A stretch of 56,018 nt of DNA. It comes from Lutacidiplasma sp049802875 (GTDB taxonomy: Archaea; Thermoplasmatota; Thermoplasmata; Lutacidiplasmatales; UBA184). The notes under the pieces were generated by a model. It had not been told where the DNA came from. It saw nothing but the letters and a program-made list of their open reading frames with translations, and ran no database searches. Shown in pieces: positions 15,200 to 22,637 of this stretch. Location of the stretch: assembly GCA_049802875.1 (NCBI GenBank), contig JBARNH010000043.1, positions 1 to 56,018 of the forward strand, given 5' to 3'. The position numbers were made by a program, and so were the translations under genes. How positions within the stretch are numbered: position 1 is the first letter of the stretch; every line of letters starts with the position of its first letter.

Positions 15200-16981
15200 T
15201 CAGTCGTACCGGTACTTTTCGACCGCCCGTCGGTAGAGCGGTTTCCATATGAGTTCGTTGATGGCGACGACGCTCGCGACGAGCGTCAGGAGCGCCGCGA
15301 CCATGAGGGGATACCCCTCCTGGGCCGGCAACGCGTACCCCACGTCGATGGCCCGACCGACCCCGAACAGGCTCAGCGAATGGGAGGTCCCGTTGTTCAG
15401 GTATTCGGCGACGATGAGGGTGTTCCAACCCCCGCCGAACGCGGTGATCGATCCCGTGATCAGTGCGGCGAAGATCCCCGGGACTACGACGCGGGTGAAC
15501 CGGTTCCACCCGCGGAGGCCGTAGGAGCGAGCCGCCTCATCGAGGTCCGGCGGAAGTCCACGGATGCCGGAAAGGATGTTGAAAAAGAGGTACCACAGCA
15601 TCCCGGTCATGAGCATCAGGATCGCGGCGCCCTCCGGGCTGATGTAGGGGATCAGCTCGAAGATGATGACCGGAAAGAGCGCCGTGGCGGGGAACGACGC
15701 GATGACTTCGACCGTCGGCATGCCGTACTTCGAGGCTCGCGCGCTGCGCGACAGGAACATGGCGAGGGGGAGCGCGATGGCAAGGCAGATCGCGTACGCG
15801 GCGGCCACCCGAAGCGCCGACGCCCCCATCGCGAACGGGAGCAGCTCGATCTGATTCCAAACTCCCGGCAGGATCGGACGCGAGAAAACCCGGAACACCG
15901 CGACGATCAAGGCGATCAGCATCAGCCAGCCGATGACGAGGATCGCGCCGATCCCGATGTACGAGATCGCGGTCTTCCGTCGCTCGCTCTTGCGCGCCGG
16001 TCGGGCCGCGATCACCGCGAGTTGAACCAGCGGGGTGCTGAGCCGAGTGACGCTCGTGCGGACCCCACGGCGGACGTAGGCGGCCACCCGGCTGAAGCGG
16101 TTCGCGCTGCTCGCCGAAGTGATGATCTCGCCTTCGCCCGAAGGTGCGGTGTCGTACCGGAACCGCTCGGCCCACTTTCCGAGGGGGCGCCAGACGGCGA
16201 AATCGAGGATGGCGATCAGGATGACCAGAACAAAGATGCCCGACAGAAACGCATCCGTGTTGTGCGCGCTGGCGGCGAACGAGAGAAAGCTCCCAATTCC
16301 TGGGAGCACCTGGTTGGAGTTGGTCGTGAAGATCTCTGCCTCGACGAGGAAGAACCAGCCCGCGGTCCACGACAGGACCGAATTGTAGACCAGCCGGTTG
16401 ATGGTCGCCGGAAAGAGCACCCGCCGAAAGAGGAGGAGGCCGCGCATCTGGAACGTGTCGGCGGCCTCTTTCAGTTCCGCGGGAAGCGTCTTGAGGGATT
16501 CGTAAACGCCGAAGACCATGTTCCATGCCATCGAGGTAAAGATGAGGAACACCGACGCGAAATTTACCCCCGGCCAGCTGCCCGGCGTGAGGGCGGCGAA
16601 GACGACCAGTGCGATCGGGAAGAACCCCAGGATCGGAATCGACTGGAGGATGTCGAGGATCGGAATCATCACCCGCTCTCCGGTCCGACGCGTCGCCGCG
16701 TAGTACCCGTACGCGAGCGCGAACCCGAGCGAAAGGGCGTAGGCGGCGCCCATCCGAAGGAAGGAATAGAAGACGTCGAGGGTGGCGGTGGGAAGGTAGG
16801 TTGTGAGACCGCCGAAGGAGACGCCGACGGTGGCTACCGCAAAAGCGGTCGCGAACAGCGGCAGCGCGATGTAGATCGCGGCCGAGCGCATCGCCGAGAG
16901 ACGCGGCAGACGACTAGTCGGTCCCCCCGTGACCGCCGGCGGCTGCGGCTGGACCGGGCGGTTCGTCCCCCCCATCACCAT
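15200..16981 (-). CDS. Fused two-domain ABC transporter permease (NitT/TauT-like)
   Basis: About 593 aa from ATG 16981, chosen because a ggagg ribosome site lies just upstream; the open frame continues to 17047. Two homologous BPD-type permease halves are joined in tandem, each with ~6 helices and an EAA-type loop (ELKEAADTFQMRGLLLFRRV at about 200 and DLDEAARSYGLRGWNRFTRV at about 500). One chain thus supplies both halves of the membrane channel. Partner ATPase and C-domain genes follow. Likely substrates for the family are nitrate, sulfonates, taurine or related anions; the specific one is not decided. Confidence 0.88.
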   Translation of the reverse strand: MVMGGTNRPVQPQPPAVTGGPTSRLPRLSAMRSAAIYIALPLFATAFAVATVGVSFGGLTTYLPTATLDVFYSFLRMGAAYALSLGFALAYGYYAATRRTGERVMIPILDILQSIPILGFFPIALVVFAALTPGSWPGVNFASVFLIFTSMAWNMVFGVYESLKTLPAELKEAADTFQMRGLLLFRRVLFPATINRLVYNSVLSWTAGWFFLVEAEIFTTNSNQVLPGIGSFLSFAASAHNTDAFLSGIFVLVILIAILDFAVWRPLGKWAERFRYDTAPSGEGEIITSASSANRFSRVAAYVRRGVRTSVTRLSTPLVQLAVIAARPARKSERRKTAISYIGIGAILVIGWLMLIALIVAVFRVFSRPILPGVWNQIELLPFAMGASALRVAAAYAICLAIALPLAMFLSRSARASKYGMPTVEVIASFPATALFPVIIFELIPYISPEGAAILMLMTGMLWYLFFNILSGIRGLPPDLDEAARSYGLRGWNRFTRVVVPGIFAALITGSITAFGGGWNTLIVAEYLNNGTSHSLSLFGVGRAIDVGYALPAQEGYPLMVAALLTLVASVVAINELIWKPLYRRAVEKYRYD

Positions 16982-17133
16982 GCAGCCTCCCGGGCATGGC
17001 CCGCCCTTGGACTCCGTCGGTCTATTTGTGGAATATGGTCGCACCATCGCCAGGACCGCGTCGACACCTAACGGACGTTCTCCGACGAACTCCGGGGCGT
17101 TCGCGGACTATCGTTGCTCGCGCGCGCGGCAAC

Positions 17134-17140
17134 GTTTATC
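17134..17140 (+). promoter_or_regulatory. TATA-like box for the tRNA-Gln/tRNA-Leu pair
   Basis: gtttatc lies 27-33 nt before the first base of tRNA-Gln. The second tRNA follows after 27 nt, so the two are probably transcribed together. Confidence 0.4.
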
Positions 17141-17166
17141 CGCGGAACAACGCTGAGCGGCGTCGT

Positions 17167-17273
17167 AGCCCCGTGGTGTAGTGGCCAATCATGCGAGACT
17201 CTGGATCTCGCGACGCAGGTTCGAACGCCTCGGGGGTCGACGACCCCGCCGGCCGGAACTCCTGCCGGGGCTA
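17167..17273 (+). tRNA. tRNA-Gln (CTG) with a 34-nt T-loop intron
   Basis: Acceptor AGCCCCG pairs with CGGGGCT (17266-17272), discriminator A at 17273. The anticodon arm is CGAGA-CTCTGGA-TCTCG, anticodon CTG. The T stem GCAGG (17215-17219) finds its partner CCTGC only at 17261-17265, so bases 17226-17259 must be removed to give the T loop TTCGAAT. The junction folds as a canonical BHB: outer helix GCAGG/CCTGC, central helix TTCG/CGGA, bulges AAC and ACT, inner helix GCC/GGC continuing into CGGGG/CCCCG. Mature length 73 nt. The intron lies between positions 59 and 60, not at the common 37/38 site. Confidence 0.88.
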
Positions 17274-17300
17274 TTCTACGGGTCGCGTCCTCATTCCTTT

Positions 17301-17448
17301 GCGGGGGTGCTCCAGCTCGGCCAATCGGTCCGCGCGCGCGGGTCGGGTCAGCGAGGCAGGGCTTAGGACCCTGTTGCCTAGGGCATACGCCGGTTCAAAG
17401 GGTCCGCCGGTGCGTGAGGCCGGCGACCGGGAACTCCGGCCCCCCGCA
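17301..17448 (+). tRNA. tRNA-Leu (TAG) with two introns, in the D loop and T loop
   Basis: Acceptor GCGGGGG pairs with CCCCCGC (17441-17447), discriminator A. Anticodon arm CAGGG-CTTAGGA-CCCTG, anticodon TAG; variable arm TGCC/GGCA as expected for Leu. Intron 1 is 17325-17351 (27 nt) in the D loop with a textbook BHB: outer CTC/GAG, central GGCC/GGTC, 3-nt bulges AAT and AGC, inner helix from CGGTCC. Intron 2 is 17400-17434 (35 nt) in the T loop; TTCAAA joins to T, T stem GCCGG/CCGGC. Its BHB is weaker: the central helix TTCA/GGGA has one A.G mismatch, with inner helix GGTC/GACC. Mature length 86 nt. Confidence 0.85.
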
Positions 17449-17481
17449 TTTCGCCCCGCCGTGTGACGCCGGGGGCCGTTC

Positions 17482-18384
17482 GTGTCCGACCCACCCCTCA
17501 CCCCCGATGGAATCTTGGGCTCGACCCCCGACGAGGCGGACCAGATCCTCGACCGGCTCGAACGAAAAGTCCCGGTGCACCCCGGGTTCGTAGAGCTGCC
17601 CGCCAAGGGGTTTACGGAGGCGATAGTCTTCGGCGACACCCACGGCGATTGGCGGTCCACTCTCGAGGTGGTGAGAGAGTTCCTGGTCCCGGGCGGGGGG
17701 CCCCGGTGCCTGGTCGGATTGGGCGACTACATCGACCGCCCTCCGCGGGATTGTGATTCGGGGTCGGTCGTCAACGCCGTGCTGCTCCTCGACCTCGCCG
17801 CCCGTTATCCCGACCGCGTCGTGCTCGTACAAGGAAACCACGAGACGTCCCGCCGGATCCCCGTCCTCCCGCACTCCCTGGCCGAGGAGGTCGACGAGCT
17901 TTGGGGCCCTCAAGAGGACCGCTACACGCGACTGCAGGCCCTCCTCGAGCGGGGTCCGCTCGCTGCGGCAACGGCGAACGGGGCGTACTTCGCCCACGCG
18001 GGGTTCCCGCGCGGACCGCTCCCGGCTTCGTGGCGTCGATCGTTCGAAGACGTCGACGAGTCTCGTCTCATCGAACTCGTCTGGGCCGAGTGCGACGCCT
18101 CCCGGGTGCGGCGAGGGGTCTCGGAACCGTGGGGCGAAGAAGACTTGACCCAATTCCTTACGAGGTCGGGGCTCGCCGTGTTCCTGCGGGGGCACGACCC
18201 GGACCTCGCCGGGCGACCCCTCTACGGCGGACGGTGCCTCACCGTGCACACCACCCGGGTGTACGAGCGATACGGAGGCGTGCTCGCGGTTCGAGTGCCG
18301 ATGGCGGACCGCTTGTCCACGACCGACGATCTGAGAGTCTTCCACCTCTCCACCGAGGGGCGTCGTTTCCCGACATCCGATTGA
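17482..18384 (+). CDS. Calcineurin-type metallophosphoesterase (PP1/2A-like phosphatase)
   Basis: The 300-aa product carries the metal-site motifs of the PPP/calcineurin superfamily in order: GDTHGDW (~50), GDYIDRPP (~81), GNHE (~118), then the His-containing FAHAGFP (~171) and RGHDPD (~235). The spacing and the GDYIDR form are closer to PPP-type Ser/Thr protein phosphatases than to general phosphodiesterases. Two divalent metals and a soluble cytoplasmic location are expected. It starts 33 bp after tRNA-Leu, on the same strand, and ends 3 bp before the convergent Tsr3 gene. Substrate unknown. Confidence 0.85.
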   Translation: MSDPPLTPDGILGSTPDEADQILDRLERKVPVHPGFVELPAKGFTEAIVFGDTHGDWRSTLEVVREFLVPGGGPRCLVGLGDYIDRPPRDCDSGSVVNAVLLLDLAARYPDRVVLVQGNHETSRRIPVLPHSLAEEVDELWGPQEDRYTRLQALLERGPLAAATANGAYFAHAGFPRGPLPASWRRSFEDVDESRLIELVWAECDASRVRRGVSEPWGEEDLTQFLTRSGLAVFLRGHDPDLAGRPLYGGRCLTVHTTRVYERYGGVLAVRVPMADRLSTTDDLRVFHLSTEGRRFPTSD

Positions 18385-18387
18385 GGA

Positions 18388-18972
18388 TCATCCGCCGGAC
18401 CCGCCACCAAAGAGACGTCGTTCCGCGGCGCGCACACCTTCGGCGTCGACCTCCTCGGCGTACGCGTCCAACCGATCTCGGTTGACGTTCAGGAACATCG
18501 CGCTGCCGCTAAACCCCTCCAGCAGTCGACCCGCCTCACCGGGACGACCCACAAGGTAGAGCGCCGCGGCCAGCGCTTCGACCGTGTTGAGCTGGGCGAC
18601 GCGCCCGTAATGCTGCGGGTTCGTGGCGACGAGGATTGGGAGACGACGTCGGATCCCCCGACGTCGCTCCGTCGGGTCGGCCGAGGGGAACCGGCCCCGC
18701 TCCGCCAGCCGATTCCAGGAACAGTCGACCGCGAGCAGCCCGCCCCGAGTCGCGGTGTCCCGATCGGCCGCGGCCAGCGGCTGGGCAGCGTACGGATCCA
18801 GGACGATCGGCGCCGGGACAATTCCTCCGACCCGTGGCACCGACCGTGCGAGTCCCCGGTGGAGGAGACGGCGGCCGGTGCACGCCTTCGGATGGTCCTC
18901 GCCCGCGAGGACGATGTAGAGAGGTACGGGCGAATCAGGCCGGGGGCTGCGCGTACTCTCGGAAGATCGCAT
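18388..18972 (-). CDS. tsr3: Tsr3-like small-subunit rRNA aminocarboxypropyltransferase
   Basis: The 194-aa product matches the Tsr3/DUF367 family, which adds the SAM-derived aminocarboxypropyl group to a hypermodified base of small-subunit rRNA. Seen: PLYIVLAGEDHPKACTGRRL at the start, VLDPYAAQPLAAADRD, GLLAVDCSWNR (~83), RRLPILVATNPQHYGR (~108) and LNTVEALAAALYLVG, all family signatures. ATG 18972 lies inside the aldolase gene, giving a 38-bp overlap; no later start is available before the conserved region, so the overlap is real and suggests co-expression with fba. Confidence 0.88.
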   Translation of the reverse strand: MRSSESTRSPRPDSPVPLYIVLAGEDHPKACTGRRLLHRGLARSVPRVGGIVPAPIVLDPYAAQPLAAADRDTATRGGLLAVDCSWNRLAERGRFPSADPTERRRGIRRRLPILVATNPQHYGRVAQLNTVEALAAALYLVGRPGEAGRLLEGFSGSAMFLNVNRDRLDAYAEEVDAEGVRAAERRLFGGGSGG

Positions 18973-19924
18973 GAAGTTCCCCCGTCATCCGAAGCGCGTC
19001 GGCCCGCGGGCGCTGCCACATGTTGCGCCCGAAGATGATCCCCGTCGCTCCGTCGTCCATGGACGAGCGTACCTTAGCGAGGAGGTCGCCGTCCCCGATC
19101 TTCTCTCCCCCGGAGACGAGGACCAGGCATCGGCCTGCACTCTCGACGACCTTGCGGAACGCCTGGGCCGGGGTGAGCTTGAGGGTATTGTACGGCGGCG
19201 GGCTCTCCGCATCTTTTTCCGACGGGACGGGATAGTTGACCTTGACGATATCAGCGCCGAGCTCGAGCGCGACCCGGGCCGCGTAGTCGATTGCATAGAG
19301 GCTCTCTTTTCCGCCTTTCTTGGCCACAGCCTCTCCGCGAGGGTACGCCCAGACGATCACCGGCATTCCCAGCCGCATCGCGGCCTCGCGGACCTCGACG
19401 AACTGGGCGAAATCCCGGTCTTGGGACGGGGAACCGACGTAGACGGTGTATCCGACCGCATCCGCCCCGAGCCGTACCGCATCCTCGACCGTACCCGTGA
19501 GGGCGCTGAACGCTTGCGCGTCGGAGGGTATGCCGGTCTTGCCGTTCAGCTTGAGGATGAGCGGGACGTCGCCGGCGTACTCGTGAAAGTACTTCTCCGC
19601 GAGCCCGATGTGCAGCGCGATCGCACTGAAGTTCCCCTCCTTCGCGAGGTCGTACTGATACTTCGGGTCGAGCGAGTCCGGGTTCGCGAAAAAGTCGACC
19701 GGCCCGTGTTCGAGCCCCTGGTCGATCGGGAGCACCAACAACGTCCCCCCACCGGGGCCGTGGTCGTAGAGGAGTCGCTTGAGTCGCGTCCGCTTTCCGG
19801 GGTTCAGTCCCATCTGAGCTAGGGTGGGGCGCAACGGTCGATGGGGGGCATCCGACCGAAGAGAACCTCCGGCCCGGGGATCGGCGGTTGGTCGCGCGGA
19901 TGGTTCGCTCATGGGGGGGTTCAC
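18935..19924 (-). CDS. fba: Class I fructose-bisphosphate aldolase, archaeal DhnA type
   Basis: Glycolysis/gluconeogenesis enzyme that cleaves or forms fructose-1,6-bisphosphate by a Schiff-base lysine. Seen: LVLPIDQGLEHG (~60-71), LKLNGKTG (~122), GYTVYVGS, WAYPRGEA, the Lys-containing ADIVKVNYP (~221, likely Schiff-base region), LVSGGEKIGD and GIIFGRNMWQR (phosphate binding). GTG 19924 sits about 25 nt after a TATA-like gttaaatt, which favours a leaderless start there or at ATG 19912. Compared with most family members this adds a ~35-residue disordered extension, so Met 19813 is an alternative. The downstream tsr3 overlaps it. Confidence 0.92.
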   Translation of the reverse strand: MNPPMSEPSARPTADPRAGGSLRSDAPHRPLRPTLAQMGLNPGKRTRLKRLLYDHGPGGGTLLVLPIDQGLEHGPVDFFANPDSLDPKYQYDLAKEGNFSAIALHIGLAEKYFHEYAGDVPLILKLNGKTGIPSDAQAFSALTGTVEDAVRLGADAVGYTVYVGSPSQDRDFAQFVEVREAAMRLGMPVIVWAYPRGEAVAKKGGKESLYAIDYAARVALELGADIVKVNYPVPSEKDAESPPPYNTLKLTPAQAFRKVVESAGRCLVLVSGGEKIGDGDLLAKVRSSMDDGATGIIFGRNMWQRPRADALRMTGELHAIFREYAQPPA

Positions 19925-20054
19925 CGGCGGACGGGCAGCCGCAATTTAACGGTTGGTCCCGCGGCGTCCGGGTGCTCCGGGTATCGCGTCCGTCGGAACC
20001 CTTAATCTCCGCGGGCCGGTGAGGAGTCATCCCGGAGGAGCCCCCGGGAGTTCG

Positions 20055-20939
20055 ATGCGCCCGCAGGTCATCATCGTCGCGACCCTGCTGCTGAGTGCCA
20101 CCCTTTTCGTCGTCAACTTCGCGGTCGCCATCGCCTCGGGAAGCCGGGCGGTCCTCGCCCAAGCGATCTTCACCCTGACCGACCTCGTCGGCAGCGGGCT
20201 CCTGCTCTGGGGGCTCTACCTCTCGCGGCGACCCGCCTCGCACGAGTATCCGTTCGGCCGGGGGAAGGAGCGGTTTTTCTGGGCGTTCGTTTCGATCGTG
20301 GTCACCTTCACCGTCGCGGGCGTCATCGCGCTGACGGAAGGGATTGACCAGATCGTCTCGCCGGTGCCGCTCTCCCACCTGGGCGAGGGACTGATCGTCG
20401 TCGGGGCCACGATCGTCGTGAGCGTCCTCAGTATCTGGGTGACCCTGAGAGAGTTGGAAATCTCCCGCGTGACGCTCGCGACCCTCCTCGAGTCGGCTAA
20501 TCAGGGGCTCAAGGCGATCTTCTACCAGGACCTGGTCTCGATCGTCGCGAGCGTGGTGGCGTTCGGCGGACTGGTCTTCGTCTATCGCACCGGGGACGCG
20601 GTCGCGGACGGCGTGAGCGCCGCCGTGGAGGGGGTCTTGTTGATCGCCACCGGGTTCATTCTCACCGCCGAGAGCCGGGAGTACCTGATCGGCAAGGCGC
20701 TCGCCCCCGAGGACGCGCGGGCAATGCTGGCGGTGGTCGAGCGCAACCCGAGTGTCGCCAAGGTGCGCAGCCTCCAGTCGATGCTCCTGGGGCCGGACGA
20801 CGCCCTGCTCGCGTTGCGTATCAACTTCCAGGACGGGATGACGACGGACCAGCTCGAGGCGGCGATCGACCAGGTGACCCTGGCCCTACGGGCCGCCTAC
20901 CCGATCCTCCGCCACATCGTCATCGAGCCGGAGTCGTAG
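20055..20939 (+). CDS. Cation diffusion facilitator (CDF) family efflux transporter
   Basis: About 294 aa from ATG 20055, with a ggag site upstream; the open frame runs back to 19953 without coding character. Five to six helices, then a cytoplasmic domain (~205-294) with the ferredoxin-like CDF C-terminal pattern (VAKVRSLQSMLLGPDDALLALRINF...IVIEPES). The family metal site has two HxxxD or DxxxD motifs; here TM2 reads FTLTDLVGS and TM5 reads FYQDLVSIVA, so the usual His is absent, which may mean a specificity other than zinc. It is convergent with the MFS gene, overlapping by 20 bp. Confidence 0.85.
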   Translation: MRPQVIIVATLLLSATLFVVNFAVAIASGSRAVLAQAIFTLTDLVGSGLLLWGLYLSRRPASHEYPFGRGKERFFWAFVSIVVTFTVAGVIALTEGIDQIVSPVPLSHLGEGLIVVGATIVVSVLSIWVTLRELEISRVTLATLLESANQGLKAIFYQDLVSIVASVVAFGGLVFVYRTGDAVADGVSAAVEGVLLIATGFILTAESREYLIGKALAPEDARAMLAVVERNPSVAKVRSLQSMLLGPDDALLALRINFQDGMTTDQLEAAIDQVTLALRAAYPILRHIVIEPES

Positions 20940-22185
20940 GCGCGGCGGCCAGCGCCGGATCGACGTCCCAGTACCGGACCGCAGTGAGTGCGACCAGCGC
21001 CGCGGCAATGATCCCGAAGAACACATAGTAGCCGTCGGTACCGAGGCGGGCGACGAGCTGGGTCCCGAGGATCAGCCCGAGGATCATTCCGAGCGAGATC
21101 GTCAAGGAGTAGATCGCCATCGTCGTTCCCCGGCTCAGCGATGAGGAGAGGTCGGCGAGGGCCGCGAGCGCCGCCGGACCGTATCCGAGCGCCGCTATCA
21201 CGCTGACGACGAGGACCGCGACGAGTTCCGGGAGCGGTCCGTACGCGAGGATGAGCGACGCCGAGGCCATCGCCCCGACAAACCCGGCCACCCCGATGTT
21301 CATCATCCGGGCGCGACCGTACCGGTCCGCGAGCCGACCGAACCGGGGCTGGGAGACGACCAAGACCGCTCCGCCACCGGCCAGTCCTGCGGCGATGTAC
21401 GTGTCCGAGACTCCCGCGCCAGCCGAGGCCGTTCCGAGAAAGACGAGGACGTATCCGATGAGCATGTAGACGACCAACCACGGCAAGGTGACCACGAGGA
21501 CGCGGCGCTGGAACGCGCTCCGCAGGATCTGGACGACAGGAAAGCCCATGACCGGGACGATCCGAGGCACCCCTCGAATGAGATACCACGCGAACAGGAG
21601 GCCAGCGAACAGGGTCAACGCCCCGATCACGAAGACCAGCGGGAGGAACGAGATCGAGAGACGGCCGTCCTGAATGAACCCGAGGATGCCGATCCCAAAG
21701 GCGAAGCCCCCCAACCATCCGGCAAGATTCATTGCGTCAAATCGTCCCATTTCCAGTCCCCGCTCGTTCAGGCTCGAACGGTCGGCGATCACCGCGAGGC
21801 TCGACGCAAGGATCGCTCCGCTGGAGATCCCGAAAAGGAAATTGAGTGCCCCGAGGGCGAGGGGGGATCGCGTGAGGGCCACGAGGCTGAAGAGGAACGC
21901 GGCGCTGGCGATCCCGACGAACAGTACAGGGAATCGGCCGACCCGATCGGAGATCACCCCCGAGAGCAGCACGGTGCTGAACTCCCCCACGGGAGCCATG
22001 GCGGCCACGAGCCCCACGGTGCCGTAGTCGGTGCCGCTGAGACCGGTGAGGCGGCCCAGGATGTAGTCCGCGAAGACGGCGAGGGTGATCCCAAACGCGA
22101 ACCGTACGAAGAACGTCGCGCCGAAAACGGCCAGTAGGGTCCGCCGGTGAAGGGGAGCCGACCGGTCGGACAGCGCCGCCGCCAC
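20920..22185 (-). CDS. MFS transporter
   Basis: The 421-aa product starts at GTG 22185 and has twelve predicted hydrophobic segments in two halves. The loop between TM2 and TM3 reads GVISDRVGRFPVLF, and the matching loop in the second half reads RFGRLADRYGRARMMN; both are the classic MFS signature G.L.DR.GRR. Substrate not evident; drug or metabolite exporters look similar. It ends inside the 3' end of the CDF gene on the opposite strand and follows the glyoxalase-family gene region without clear linkage. Confidence 0.88.
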   Translation of the reverse strand: MAAALSDRSAPLHRRTLLAVFGATFFVRFAFGITLAVFADYILGRLTGLSGTDYGTVGLVAAMAPVGEFSTVLLSGVISDRVGRFPVLFVGIASAAFLFSLVALTRSPLALGALNFLFGISSGAILASSLAVIADRSSLNERGLEMGRFDAMNLAGWLGGFAFGIGILGFIQDGRLSISFLPLVFVIGALTLFAGLLFAWYLIRGVPRIVPVMGFPVVQILRSAFQRRVLVVTLPWLVVYMLIGYVLVFLGTASAGAGVSDTYIAAGLAGGGAVLVVSQPRFGRLADRYGRARMMNIGVAGFVGAMASASLILAYGPLPELVAVLVVSVIAALGYGPAALAALADLSSSLSRGTTMAIYSLTISLGMILGLILGTQLVARLGTDGYYVFFGIIAAALVALTAVRYWDVDPALAAAPTTPAR

Positions 22186-22195
22186 GGTCGCCGGT

Positions 22196-22585
22196 CTAGC
22201 CCGCGGTGGGAGCGTGCTCGATGAGTTCGATCCAAACGTCGTTCGGATCGAGGATGAAGGCGATCCGGGAGGAGCCGCCCGAGAGGTGGTAGGGCTCCTT
22301 TGCGATCCGTACGTTCTTCGTCCGCATTTTCATCAAGAATCGGTCGAGGTCCGGGACCTCGAAGGCAAGGTGGTCGAGCTGCTCGCCCGATTCGAACTCG
22401 TCCTTTCCGTCCCAGTGGGTTAGCTCGACTCGAGCCCCCGACGCGGGGTCCTTGACGAACGCGATCTCCGCATGGTTCTCGGGGATCGTCCGTCGCCGCT
22501 CGAACTCGAGACCGAGGATCTCGGTGTAGAATTGGATGCTCTCATCCATATGGCGCACAGTGATCGAGGTGTGCAGGAAACGCAT
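22196..22585 (-). CDS. VOC/glyoxalase I family metalloprotein
   Basis: About 129 aa from ATG 22585 (MRFLHTSITVRHM); the upstream part of the frame overlaps gltX and is not coding-like. It has the beta-alpha-beta-beta-beta pairs of the VOC fold, with the four expected metal ligands: His in LHTSI (5), Glu in RVELTHW, His in LDHLAFEV and Glu in WIELIE. FYTEILGLE is the usual first-module motif. This closely resembles lactoylglutathione lyase, but archaea often lack glutathione, so the thiol or substrate is open. It starts 53 bp after gltX ends, same strand. Confidence 0.85.
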   Translation of the reverse strand: MRFLHTSITVRHMDESIQFYTEILGLEFERRRTIPENHAEIAFVKDPASGARVELTHWDGKDEFESGEQLDHLAFEVPDLDRFLMKMRTKNVRIAKEPYHLSGGSSRIAFILDPNDVWIELIEHAPTAG

Positions 22586-22637
22586 GGGCCCCTGCTCCGG
22601 ATGCCCGCCCCGTCCTTCTAAACCTTCGGACGGACGT

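Noticed and set aside
15380..17071. 563-codon plus-strand ORF opposite the permease gene
   Set aside because: GC-rich mirror frame of the permease; the product is charged low-complexity sequence with no motifs.
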